From: Candidatus Kapaibacterium sp.
GTDB lineage: Bacteria > Bacteroidota > Ignavibacteria > Kapaibacteriales > NICIL-2
Direction: 5' to 3'
DNA length: 64,000 bases
Assembly (NCBI GenBank): GCA_026003495.1
Contig: BPHK01000001.1
Location: forward strand, 1,066,579-1,130,578
This document shows positions 35,017 to 43,013 of the stretch, in pieces. Each line of letters begins with the position of its first letter. Positions within the stretch are counted from its first letter, which is position 1. A program made the translations under genes and the position numbers. The notes under the pieces are model-generated. The model had not been told where the DNA came from and did not search any database. It saw nothing but the letters and a program-made list of their open reading frames with translations.

Positions 35017-36420
35017 ATGATGAGCTCACCACGATTGGAACGCGATACGATGGGCACAATTGAAGTGCCTGCCGATGTGTACTATGGCGCTCAAACTGCC
35101 CGATCGCTCCTCCACTTCGCGATAGGAACAGAGCGCATGCCCCGCGAATTGATCTGGGCATTTGGAATTCTCAAGAAAGCAGCTGCTATCGTCAATGCTG
35201 AGTTGGGACTTCTTCCGGAGGAAAAACGCGATCTCATTGTTCGTGCTGCCGATGAAGTAATCGAAGGCAAGCTCGATGCACACTTTCCGCTCTCGGTCTG
35301 GCAGACAGGTTCCGGAACCCAGACGAACATGAACGTCAACGAAGTCATCGCCAACCGCGCTATCGAACTGGCAGGCGGCGTGCTTGGGTCGAAAACGCCG
35401 ATCCACCCCAATGACGACGTCAATAAATCCCAAAGCTCCAACGATACGTTTCCGACAGCGATGCACATCGCCGCTGCGGATCGGATCGTTGGCCATCTTC
35501 TCCCTGCAGTGCGACAGCTCCACGCAACACTTGCAGAAAAGGCTCGTGCTTTTGCTGACATTATCAAGATCGGTCGGACGCATTTGATGGATGCCGTTCC
35601 GCTCACGCTCGGTCAAGAATTCAGCGGCTACGTGCAGCAACTCGAATATGGCATCGAGCGTATCGAAGCTGCAACAGAGCGCATCTATGACCTTGCGATT
35701 GGCGGCACTGCGGTTGGGACAGGACTCAACACGCACCCAGAGTTTGCCGAGCGGGTCGCGGCGAAGATTGCTGAACTTACCGGTTTACCATTCCGCAGCG
35801 CACCAAATAAGTTTGAGGCCCTTGCTGCACACGATGCTCTCGTGTTTGCCCACGGCGCGCTCAAAACATTAGCATGCTCGCTGATGAAGATCGCCAACGA
35901 CATCCGCTGGATGGCCTCTGGTCCACGCTGCGGCTTGAGCGAAATCTTCATCCCCGAAAATGAACCAGGCAGTTCGATCATGCCGGGCAAGGTCAACCCA
36001 ACGCAGAGCGAGGCGATGACGATGGTCTGCGCGCAGGTGCTCGGCAACGACGTCGCCATCAACGTAGGCGGTGCATCGGGGAACTTTGAGCTCAATGTCT
36101 TCAAGCCGCTCATCATCTATAACGTCCTCCAGAGCGTTCGATTGCTCGGCGATGCCTGCCGCATGTTCGACCAGCACTGTGCACGGGGCATCGAACCGAA
36201 TCGAAAGCGGCTCAACTATTACGTCCACAACTCGCTGATGCTTGTGACAGCGCTCAACCCACACATCGGCTACGACAAGGCGGCCATGATCGCAAAGCAT
36301 GCACATGCGAAAGGCATTTCGCTGCGTCAAGCTGCTATCGAGCTGGGCATACTCGATGGCGATACCTTCGATCGCCTTGTCCGTCCGGAGGCAATGCTCG
36401 GACCAAATCTCTCCGCATGA
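35017..36420 (+). CDS. fumC: Class II fumarate hydratase
   Basis: Oxygen-stable, iron-free fumarase converting fumarate to malate in the TCA cycle. The 467-residue product contains [49 protein letters not shown] and the signature [13 protein letters not shown] with the catalytic serine loop. Use of FumC rather than the Fe-S fumarase is notable next to otherwise Fe-S-rich metabolism. The first two codons are both ATG. The stop overlaps the TPR protein (ATGA). Confidence 0.95.
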   Translation: MMSSPRLERDTMGTIEVPADVYYGAQTARSLLHFAIGTERMPRELIWAFGILKKAAAIVNAELGLLPEEKRDLIVRAADEVIEGKLDAHFPLSVWQTGSGTQTNMNVNEVIANRAIELAGGVLGSKTPIHPNDDVNKSQSSNDTFPTAMHIAAADRIVGHLLPAVRQLHATLAEKARAFADIIKIGRTHLMDAVPLTLGQEFSGYVQQLEYGIERIEAATERIYDLAIGGTAVGTGLNTHPEFAERVAAKIAELTGLPFRSAPNKFEALAAHDALVFAHGALKTLACSLMKIANDIRWMASGPRCGLSEIFIPENEPGSSIMPGKVNPTQSEAMTMVCAQVLGNDVAINVGGASGNFELNVFKPLIIYNVLQSVRLLGDACRMFDQHCARGIEPNRKRLNYYVHNSLMLVTALNPHIGYDKAAMIAKHAHAKGISLRQAAIELGILDGDTFDRLVRPEAMLGPNLSA

Positions 36421-37511
36421 GCATGCGCTTGGTGTGCTGGGTATTCGTTGTGCTCGGTGTGTTCAGTGCTCTTAGCGTTCATGGGCAGCCCGCCTCTGCA
36501 AAACGAAGTCTTGAGCGTGCTGTGGCTGCAATGAATGCCAAACGCTACCGGGAGGCAGAATCTATTTTGCGAGGCATTGTCAAACGCTATCCTCACTACG
36601 CCGACGCACGCTATGAGCTTGCGCTTGCCCTCTCGCTCCAGAACAAGTACGACGAAGCTATCGAACTCTGCAGCGAGCTTTGCGATACAACGCTGCCGAG
36701 AAGCATGCAGCGGGAGCAGTACTTCCAGTTACTAGGCGATCTCTACAGCCAACAGGACGACACTGCGCGTGCGTTCGCGACCTACCGCATCGGTCTGGAT
36801 CGCTTTCCCAATTCAGCGCGGCTCCGCGTCCAGCGTGCACTGCTTCTCAAGCAGCAAGGTCAACTCGATAGTGCACTTGCTGAAGTCGAGCGCGCAATAG
36901 AGGCTGACCCAACCTATCCGCTCAGCTACTACTGGGGTGCACGATTCTACCGTGCGTCGAACGAACCGATTTGGGCGATACTCTACGCTGAAATCTACCT
37001 CAATCTGCGCCCCAATAGCTCTCGTGCTGATGAAATGAGCGCGCTCTGGTACAACCTCTTTCGTGAGGCAGTTGAGCAATTCGACGAAGAAAAACGCATT
37101 GTGCTCTGGCAGCCTTCTCACCACGCCAAGAGCGATTCCACTCAGCGACGTCCATTCCCGGAGCTTTACACTGCTGTGCTCGCTGAGTGCATCCGCCAGC
37201 TTCAATTCAACCGTGATTTCGAACTACCGCTTGCATCGCTTGACACCTTGATTGGATGCTTCGTTGCTCAGTGGAAAGCACTCGGCTACGACACCGTATA
37301 TCGGAACGTACTCCTTGAGCGCTATGACCAACTTGCGCGTGAGGGGTTGCTCAGCGCCTACATTCACGTACTCGGGCAGTTTGGTAAACCAATGCAATAT
37401 GCCGAGTTTGCAAAGAATCATCGCAAACTACTTACGCGACTGGAGCGGTGGATCGATCGCCATAGACTGGCGATTACACCCCAGAACCGCATCTGTCGCA
37501 CCTGCTGGTAG
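36417..37511 (+). CDS. Exported TPR-repeat protein
   Basis: A 364-residue protein with a signal peptide ([22 protein letters not shown]) and three to four tetratricopeptide repeats between about residues 30 and 200 ([57 protein letters not shown]). The C-terminal ~160 residues are helical and unassigned. It is probably periplasmic and involved in protein-protein contact. Its start overlaps the fumC stop, suggesting co-translation without an obvious functional link. Confidence 0.78.
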   Translation: MSMRLVCWVFVVLGVFSALSVHGQPASAKRSLERAVAAMNAKRYREAESILRGIVKRYPHYADARYELALALSLQNKYDEAIELCSELCDTTLPRSMQREQYFQLLGDLYSQQDDTARAFATYRIGLDRFPNSARLRVQRALLLKQQGQLDSALAEVERAIEADPTYPLSYYWGARFYRASNEPIWAILYAEIYLNLRPNSSRADEMSALWYNLFREAVEQFDEEKRIVLWQPSHHAKSDSTQRRPFPELYTAVLAECIRQLQFNRDFELPLASLDTLIGCFVAQWKALGYDTVYRNVLLERYDQLAREGLLSAYIHVLGQFGKPMQYAEFAKNHRKLLTRLERWIDRHRLAITPQNRICRTCW

Positions 37512-37520
37512 CCGCCAATT

Positions 37521-37530
37521 GCTAATTTCG
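37521..37530 (+). promoter_or_regulatory. Weak candidate promoter box before the E2 gene
   Basis: TAATTTCGC, at 37523-37531, is one mismatch from TAnnTTTGC and lies about 30 bases before ATG 37562, in the 50-base gap after the TPR gene. Confidence 0.35.
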
Positions 37531-37561
37531 CCGTTGTTCCATCACATTTTGTTTGGCTGCA

Positions 37562-39376
37562 ATGAAGGTTGACGTCGTCATGCCCAAGATGGGCGAGTCG
37601 GTGCAGGAAGGCAAGATTCTGCGCTGGGTGAAGAACGTTGGCGATCGCATCGAGCGTGATGAAGTGCTTCTGGAGATCTCCACCGACAAGGTGGATACAG
37701 AAGTTCCCGCGCCAGCATCGGGGGTTCTCGTCGAGCGCTTGGCACAAGAAGGCGATACCGTCGAGGTAGGAAAAGTCATCGCACGCATCGAAACCGAGGT
37801 AAGTGCAGCAGTAGCGACAACGTCAAGTACTCCTACCCCTGAGCCAGCAGCAGCAGCACCTGCGGTACAAGCACCAGCGCCAGTGCCCCATCCTACCGCA
37901 CAGACAACACCTTCGCCAGCACCTTCGCCAGCGCCACAACCTTTTGCGGCGTCGCAACCTTCAGCAGCACCAGTCAACGCTGGAAGCGTCGTTGAGGTTG
38001 TCATGCCCAAGATGGGCGAGTCGGTGCAGGAAGGCAAGATTCTGCGCTGGGTGAAGAACGTTGGCGACCGTATCGAGCGCGATGAAGTGCTTCTGGAAAT
38101 TTCCACCGACAAGGTGGATACAGAGGTTCCCGCGCCGGCCTCGGGTGTGCTCGTCGAGCGCTTAGCACAAGAAGGTGATACCGTCGAGGTAGGTAAGGTG
38201 ATTGCGAAGATTGCGGTAGGCTCTGCACCAGTGCAAGCAGCCGCAGCGCCGCAGCCAACACCACAGCCTGAGCCACAGCGAGCATCGCAACCAGCGCTAC
38301 ACCATGCGCCAGCGCAAACGACGAACGGAACGGCAGCAGTTCGCCCGCCATCGGCAACACCTGCACCAGTTCCGCAACAGGGACGCACGATGAAAATTCC
38401 GCGCAAGCACGGAGAGCGGTTCTATTCCCCGTTGGTGCGCACGATAGCGGAAGCAGAAGGTGTCTCGCTCGAAGAGCTTGAAACAATCACTGGAACCGGA
38501 CTTGGCGGACGAGTCACGAAAGACGATTTGCTCCGCTACATCCAGCAACGCACTACGACGCCAACACCTGCTCCGCAGCCAGTGGAAGCGCGCGTTGCAC
38601 AATCAACACCGCAGGTGATAACAAGTCCGCCGCCACCACAGGCGCCCAAGCCAAGCTGGGGACCAGACGTTGAAGTCATCCCCATGGACCGGGTCCGACA
38701 GCTCATTGCTGAGCACATGGTGCGTTCCAAGCATACCTCACCCCATGTTACAAGCGTTGCTGAAGCTGATGTGACGGGCATCATTAGAGCGCACCAGCTC
38801 TACCGCGACGAATTCCAGCGTCGAGAAGGTATCAAACTGACGCTGACACCGTTCTTTGCTAAAGCGATCGTTGACGGTGTCAAGCAGTATCCGATGGTCA
38901 ACGTCAGCGTAGATGGCACGAACATCATCGTCCATAAGAACATCAATCTCAGCTTTGCCACGTTACTTCCCGATGGCAACCTGATTGTGCCTGTCATCAA
39001 AAAAGCGCAGCTCCTCAATATCACAGGTCTTGCGCATGCCATTACTGATCTGGCGACCCGCGCACGCACCAAGAAGCTAAATCCCGACGAAATTCAGGGC
39101 GGCACAATCTCTCTGACGAACATGGGGCCATGGGGGAGCCTCTTTGGCACTCCGGTCATCAATCAGCCACAAACGGCGATCATTGGAGTCTATGCAGTGC
39201 AGAAGCGTCCAGTGGTCAAGGAGATTAACGGCGAGGATGTCATCATGATCCGCCACATGATGTACGTAACGATTACCTACGACCACCGCGTCATTGATGG
39301 AGCGTTGGGTTCGTCTTGCTTGCGTGCGATTGTGCAGTCGCTCGAAGCGATGAATCCCGAAACAGTACAGCTCTGA
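37562..39376 (+). CDS. 2-oxoacid dehydrogenase E2 with two lipoyl domains
   Basis: Dihydrolipoyl acyltransferase core of a 2-oxoglutarate, pyruvate or branched-chain dehydrogenase complex; 604 residues. Two lipoyl domains (about 2-77 and 143-218), each with the lipoylated lysine in STDKVDTE, are joined by Pro/Ala-rich linkers. A peripheral-subunit-binding domain (VRTIAEAEGVSLEELETITGT context, about 285-320) and the catalytic domain with DHRVIDGA follow. The catalytic region resembles SucB/BkdB-type E2s; substrate is not certain without E1 nearby. The ATG at 37562 is preferred over a TTG three codons upstream. A strong terminator follows. Confidence 0.88.
   Translation: MKVDVVMPKMGESVQEGKILRWVKNVGDRIERDEVLLEISTDKVDTEVPAPASGVLVERLAQEGDTVEVGKVIARIETEVSAAVATTSSTPTPEPAAAAPAVQAPAPVPHPTAQTTPSPAPSPAPQPFAASQPSAAPVNAGSVVEVVMPKMGESVQEGKILRWVKNVGDRIERDEVLLEISTDKVDTEVPAPASGVLVERLAQEGDTVEVGKVIAKIAVGSAPVQAAAAPQPTPQPEPQRASQPALHHAPAQTTNGTAAVRPPSATPAPVPQQGRTMKIPRKHGERFYSPLVRTIAEAEGVSLEELETITGTGLGGRVTKDDLLRYIQQRTTTPTPAPQPVEARVAQSTPQVITSPPPPQAPKPSWGPDVEVIPMDRVRQLIAEHMVRSKHTSPHVTSVAEADVTGIIRAHQLYRDEFQRREGIKLTLTPFFAKAIVDGVKQYPMVNVSVDGTNIIVHKNINLSFATLLPDGNLIVPVIKKAQLLNITGLAHAITDLATRARTKKLNPDEIQGGTISLTNMGPWGSLFGTPVINQPQTAIIGVYAVQKRPVVKEINGEDVIMIRHMMYVTITYDHRVIDGALGSSCLRAIVQSLEAMNPETVQL
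37578..38206 (+). repeat. Direct repeat encoding duplicated lipoyl domains
   Basis: Two ~205-base copies begin at 37578 and 38001, 423 bases (141 codons) apart. The first ~66 bases are identical; about 16 later differences are all synonymous, so the proteins match exactly for about 70 residues. Confidence 0.85.
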
Positions 39377-39398
39377 TTCGGTGCATTCGAGCGTGCTC

Positions 39399-39435
39399 GC
39401 CGGCTTTGTCGCAGTGCAAAGCCGGCGTTTTATTT
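39399..39435 (+). terminator. Rho-independent terminator after the E2 gene
   Basis: Perfect 10-bp stem GCCGGCTTTG (39399-39408) with CAAAGCCGGC (39417-39426), loop of eight, then GTTTTATTT. The T-tail overlaps the stop codon of the convergent dtd gene (39430-39432). Confidence 0.88.
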
Positions 39436-39870
39436 CTCGAGCAAGATGGTGACCGGTCCCCAGTTGATGCTTTCGACCTCCATCATCGCTCCGAAGATAC
39501 CTGTTGCGACTGGGAGGCCGTGCTCGCTTCGGAGAAGTGCTATGACGCGCTCGTAGAGCGGCTCGGCGAGTTCCGGAGAAGCAGCCTCCGAAAAACTCGG
39601 ACGAAAGCCATGGGCTGTATCACCATAGAGCGTAAACTGGGAGACGACAAGGATTGCGCCGCCGACTTCACGAACAGAGCGATTGAAGCGACCGTCGCCA
39701 TCGGGGAAAATGCGCAGTCCTGCAATCTTTCGCGCTATCCACTGAGCAGCTTCTTCGGAATCGCTACGGTGAACGCCCAGGTACACAAGAAGCCCGCACT
39801 CGATGGAGCTTACAGTGGCACCATCAACACGCACGGATGCTCGATGCACGCGTTGGACGACAGCGCGCAT
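39430..39870 (-). CDS. dtd: D-aminoacyl-tRNA deacylase
   Basis: Removes D-amino acids mischarged onto tRNA. The 146-residue product begins MRAVVQRVHRASV, has the catalytic SQFTLYGDTAHGFRPSF and the Gly-cisPro motif in NWGPVTILLE (usually NDGPVT). It is the last gene of a minus-strand run, four bases after holB, and converges on the E2 gene across a shared terminator. Confidence 0.94.
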   Translation of the reverse strand: MRAVVQRVHRASVRVDGATVSSIECGLLVYLGVHRSDSEEAAQWIARKIAGLRIFPDGDGRFNRSVREVGGAILVVSQFTLYGDTAHGFRPSFSEAASPELAEPLYERVIALLRSEHGLPVATGIFGAMMEVESINWGPVTILLEK

Positions 39871-39874
39871 GGTT

Positions 39875-41059
39875 CTATGGAGGTGTGAGGACGTGAGTCT
39901 GAAGAATTGCGCTTCGGAGGTGAAGCACTAACGAAATGAGCGCCAGTGGTACTTGTGCATTCGCCTCGATCGCTGCGATAGCACTTTCAGTGGCTGCGAT
40001 TGCAGCACGCAGGTTTGCCCCTCGATAGTGCACGACAAACCGCTCGAGCGCAGTGTATGCCTGACCCTGTTGGAAGATAAGGTGCGGGTGTGCCTGGCTA
40101 CCGAACGTGCGGAGGCGATATGCATCATGAAGCCACGCAAGAAGAGTACGGAGCATGAGCACGATGTTCGGCCGGTCGAGTGTTGCTGCGGTGTGTTCGA
40201 CCAGCGCAACGAGCTCGGTGCGGTAGCGTCCCTGCTTGAGTGCAGCGCGCAGGAAATCGAGCGGAAGCTGGGCGATCGCATCGTCATTATCGCCTGAAGC
40301 AGCAAGTTCAAGTGCACGTGCATAGCTCCCTTGCGCCAGCACCGCAATAATGCGGGCGCGGTCGGCTGCAATACCGTTGCGCTCGACCAGCGCAGCAGCA
40401 ATTTCTTCCTCGCTCAACAGCCCGCAGTGAATCTGTTGGCAACGCGAGAGAATCGTCGGCGGTAACTGCTCCCGACGGGAGGTCGTCAGCACAAGGGTTG
40501 TTCGTACGTGTGGCTCCTCGAGCGTTTTGAGAAATGCGTTCGCTGCTTCGATTGTCATTGCGTCTGCCTCGCTGACAATGACAACGCGCCATCCGTGCTC
40601 GAGTGGTGCAGCAAGCTGAAGCGTTCGCCGTACATCCCGGACTGCAGCGATGCGGATTTGCGTAGCGTTCGGTATGGAGATGTCGTGATACGGGTTGCGT
40701 GCTTTGAGCGCGAGCTGTTCTTGGATGAGTGCAATCTGATCGTCGCTCAAGCGGAGCAGGGGAGCGTCGTCGTCGTTTGGTGCCTTGACCGCCGGCAGGG
40801 AAAAGACAAGCTGAACGTGTGGATGCTGCAGGTGGCTCATTTGCAAGCAGCTACGGCAACGGTCGCATGCCTCAATGCTCGTTGGGGTCTCAATCGGCTC
40901 CATGCAGTTGAGCACGCGGGCGAATTCGATCGCCAGAGCATCTTTCCCAACACCGGACGGCCCCCAGATGCAGTAGGCGTGCGCAACCTTGCGTCGCTTG
41001 ATGGCAGCGATCAGCAGATCCTTTGCATGCTCTTGCCCAATGATGCGAGGCCACTTCAT
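39875..41059 (-). CDS. holB: DNA polymerase III delta' subunit
   Basis: Clamp-loader subunit, AAA+ fold, 394 residues. Walker A is GPSGVGKD, a four-Cys zinc site lies at about 52-71 (ending ACDRCRSC), and a sensor region reads LEEPHVRTTLVLTTS with the SRC motif in LSRCQ. The P-loop is less strict than in DnaX, which together with the size favours HolB. It overlaps the ABC transporter by four bases and precedes dtd. Confidence 0.88.
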   Translation of the reverse strand: MKWPRIIGQEHAKDLLIAAIKRRKVAHAYCIWGPSGVGKDALAIEFARVLNCMEPIETPTSIEACDRCRSCLQMSHLQHPHVQLVFSLPAVKAPNDDDAPLLRLSDDQIALIQEQLALKARNPYHDISIPNATQIRIAAVRDVRRTLQLAAPLEHGWRVVIVSEADAMTIEAANAFLKTLEEPHVRTTLVLTTSRREQLPPTILSRCQQIHCGLLSEEEIAAALVERNGIAADRARIIAVLAQGSYARALELAASGDNDDAIAQLPLDFLRAALKQGRYRTELVALVEHTAATLDRPNIVLMLRTLLAWLHDAYRLRTFGSQAHPHLIFQQGQAYTALERFVVHYRGANLRAAIAATESAIAAIEANAQVPLALISLVLHLRSAILQTHVLTPP

Positions 41060-42867
41060 CTGTGCTGTTGTGCAGGATGCATTTCACCATTGGTCGTGGC
41101 AAGCGCGTCGAGCAGCTGCAAGCGCCAAAGCGTAGTGTAGTAGCCATTGCACGCCAAGAGCTCGTGATGTGTGCCGTGCTCGACGATGCGGCCGTGATGG
41201 AGCACCACGATGGAATCTGCATTCCGGACAGTTGCCAAGCGATGGGCAATCGCAATGATCGTCGTAGTGCGACGCGCTTGCTCGACGATGTCCATCAGCA
41301 CGTGCTCGGTGTGGGAATCCACGTGTGCGGTTGCTTCGTCGAGAATCAGCAATTCAGGCTCTGCTGCAATTGCACGAAGTAGTGCCAGAATCTGGCGCTC
41401 ACCACTTGAGAGCGATGTACCGCGCTCGTGGAGCTGCTCAAGTGATGATAGGCGCTGTGCCAGCTCAGGATGCGTCTTTCGGAGTTGTCCCCAGAGTAGC
41501 TCGATGGTGGTAGGCAAGTCCCTTCCGAGCGTGATGTTCTCGCTGGCAGTGCGAGAGAAAAGAAATGCATCCTGGAGAACGATCGCACAGCGCTGCCGGT
41601 GTCCCGCGGTGTCAATCTGTTCAAGTGGTATGCCATCGAGCAGAATGCTTCCGCGCTGAGGGGAATAGAACTTGAGCAGAAGATTGGCTATTGTGCTTTT
41701 CCCAGAGCCGGTTGCACCGACAATACCGACGAGCGTTCCGACCGGAATTGTCAGACAGATGTCCTGGAGGACCGGTGTCGATCCGTCGTAGCTGAAGTGA
41801 ACGTTCCGAAATTCGATGCTCTTCTCCAGTGGCCGTGCAGGGAGTTGGACGCTTTGTGGGCGAGCAGCTTCATCGGTTGGCTGATCAAGCAGGGCAAAGA
41901 TTCGCTCTGATGCAGTGGTTGCTGTCTGGAGAACGTTGTATTTTTCCGTCAGGTCGCGGACAGGACGGAAAAACATCTCTCCATACATCAGGAACGAGAC
42001 GATCGTCCCGACGGTGATACTGCCGCCGATACTTCGTCCAAACGCAGCGTAGAGAACCAGACACAAGGCGAGCACCGAGAGAAATTCGACGACGGGGAAA
42101 AACGATGCGTAGTACGTGACCGTTTTCAGTTGGAGCCGTGTATGCTCGCGGTTGATTTGATCAAAGCGCTCCGCTTGTGGTCGGTGATAGGAGAACAGCT
42201 GGATCGTCGTGATGCCTTGGATGTACTCGTTGAGGAATGCATTCATTCGCGCGACTTGAACACGGATAGCCGAATAGACCTTCCGAACTTTGATGCGGAA
42301 GATCGTTGCTGCAACAAGCAGCAAGGGGATGACGACTAACGCATAAAGCGTCAGCTCAACGTCGGTAGCGAGCATGAACAGGAGTATCCACACAAGAACG
42401 AGCACGTCGGAGATGATCATGACGACCCCGGAGGAAAATAGCTCGCTGAGTGCTTCGACATCGTTCGTTGCTCTTGTGACAAGCCGGCCGATGGGCGTTG
42501 TGTCGAGCGTGCGAAACGGCAGATGGAGGATGTGATGAAAGACATCACGGCGGATCCTAGCAAGTGCGTGTTGGCCAATCCACTGGAGAAGGTACGTTTG
42601 CCCGATCTGGAGTGCGCCATGCGCGATGAGTACGGCTGCAATGCCCCCTCCATAGACAAGCAAGGATGTGCTCCCGCTGGGAGCAAGTGCAGCATCAATC
42701 GCATGGCGAAACAGCCACGGGCGAAATGGTCCGAGCGCAGAAACCACGAGCGTTATCCCAACTGCGCCTGCTAAGTGCCATCGGTAGGGTCGCACGTATG
42801 CAAGCAATCGGAGGAGAATGCGCCAGTCACTCGCCGTAGGCGTGGAAGTGTTCACAGCAGGTGCCAT
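41056..42867 (-). CDS. ABC exporter, fused permease-ATPase (MsbA-like)
   Basis: A 603-residue half-transporter. Six membrane segments lie between about 30 and 310, and the nucleotide-binding domain covers about 350-590: Walker A GATGSGKST, Q-loop CAIVLQDAFLF, signature LSSGERQ, Walker B LLILDEATAHVD and H-loop IAIAHRLATV. The signature differs from the standard LSGGQ by Ser and Glu. The family exports lipids, drugs or peptides; substrate unknown. Its ATG is only 37 bases after the tRNA-Lys gene with no terminator between, so it may be read from the tRNA promoter. Confidence 0.88.
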   Translation of the reverse strand: MAPAVNTSTPTASDWRILLRLLAYVRPYRWHLAGAVGITLVVSALGPFRPWLFRHAIDAALAPSGSTSLLVYGGGIAAVLIAHGALQIGQTYLLQWIGQHALARIRRDVFHHILHLPFRTLDTTPIGRLVTRATNDVEALSELFSSGVVMIISDVLVLVWILLFMLATDVELTLYALVVIPLLLVAATIFRIKVRKVYSAIRVQVARMNAFLNEYIQGITTIQLFSYHRPQAERFDQINREHTRLQLKTVTYYASFFPVVEFLSVLALCLVLYAAFGRSIGGSITVGTIVSFLMYGEMFFRPVRDLTEKYNVLQTATTASERIFALLDQPTDEAARPQSVQLPARPLEKSIEFRNVHFSYDGSTPVLQDICLTIPVGTLVGIVGATGSGKSTIANLLLKFYSPQRGSILLDGIPLEQIDTAGHRQRCAIVLQDAFLFSRTASENITLGRDLPTTIELLWGQLRKTHPELAQRLSSLEQLHERGTSLSSGERQILALLRAIAAEPELLILDEATAHVDSHTEHVLMDIVEQARRTTTIIAIAHRLATVRNADSIVVLHHGRIVEHGTHHELLACNGYYTTLWRLQLLDALATTNGEMHPAQQHR

Positions 42868-42904
42868 GCACAGTAAGACTGCGCTTGCAGTACGAGAGGT
42901 TGGG

Positions 42905-42976
42905 TGACCCCGGCAGGGATCGAACCTGCGGCCCTCTGATTAAAAGTCAGATGCTCTACCACTGAGCTACGGGGTC
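42905..42976 (-). tRNA. tRNA-Lys (anticodon TTT)
   Basis: On the minus strand a 72-base cloverleaf: acceptor GACCCCG/CGGGGTC, D arm GCTC-AGTGGTA-GAGC, anticodon stem-loop TCTGA-CTTTTAA-TCAGA (anticodon TTT) and T arm GCAGG-TTCGATC-CCTGC. The discriminator base is A. The 3' CCA is not encoded (next bases CCC), so CCA must be added enzymatically. Confidence 0.96.
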
Positions 42977-42990
42977 AGAGAACAATGGCT

Positions 42991-42999
42991 GCAAAAATA
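42991..42999 (-). promoter_or_regulatory. TAnnTTTGC promoter box of tRNA-Lys
   Basis: Minus-strand TATTTTTGC ends 14 bases before the 5' end of the tRNA. Its position before a stable RNA gene is independent support that this box is the promoter element of the organism. Confidence 0.65.
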
Positions 43000-43013
43000 C
43001 GCTTTCTTCTCTG

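Noticed and set aside
37578-38206. Direct repeat as a mobile element or assembly duplication
   Set aside because: Both copies encode a lipoyl domain in frame, differ at about 16 silent sites, and two-lipoyl E2 proteins are normal.
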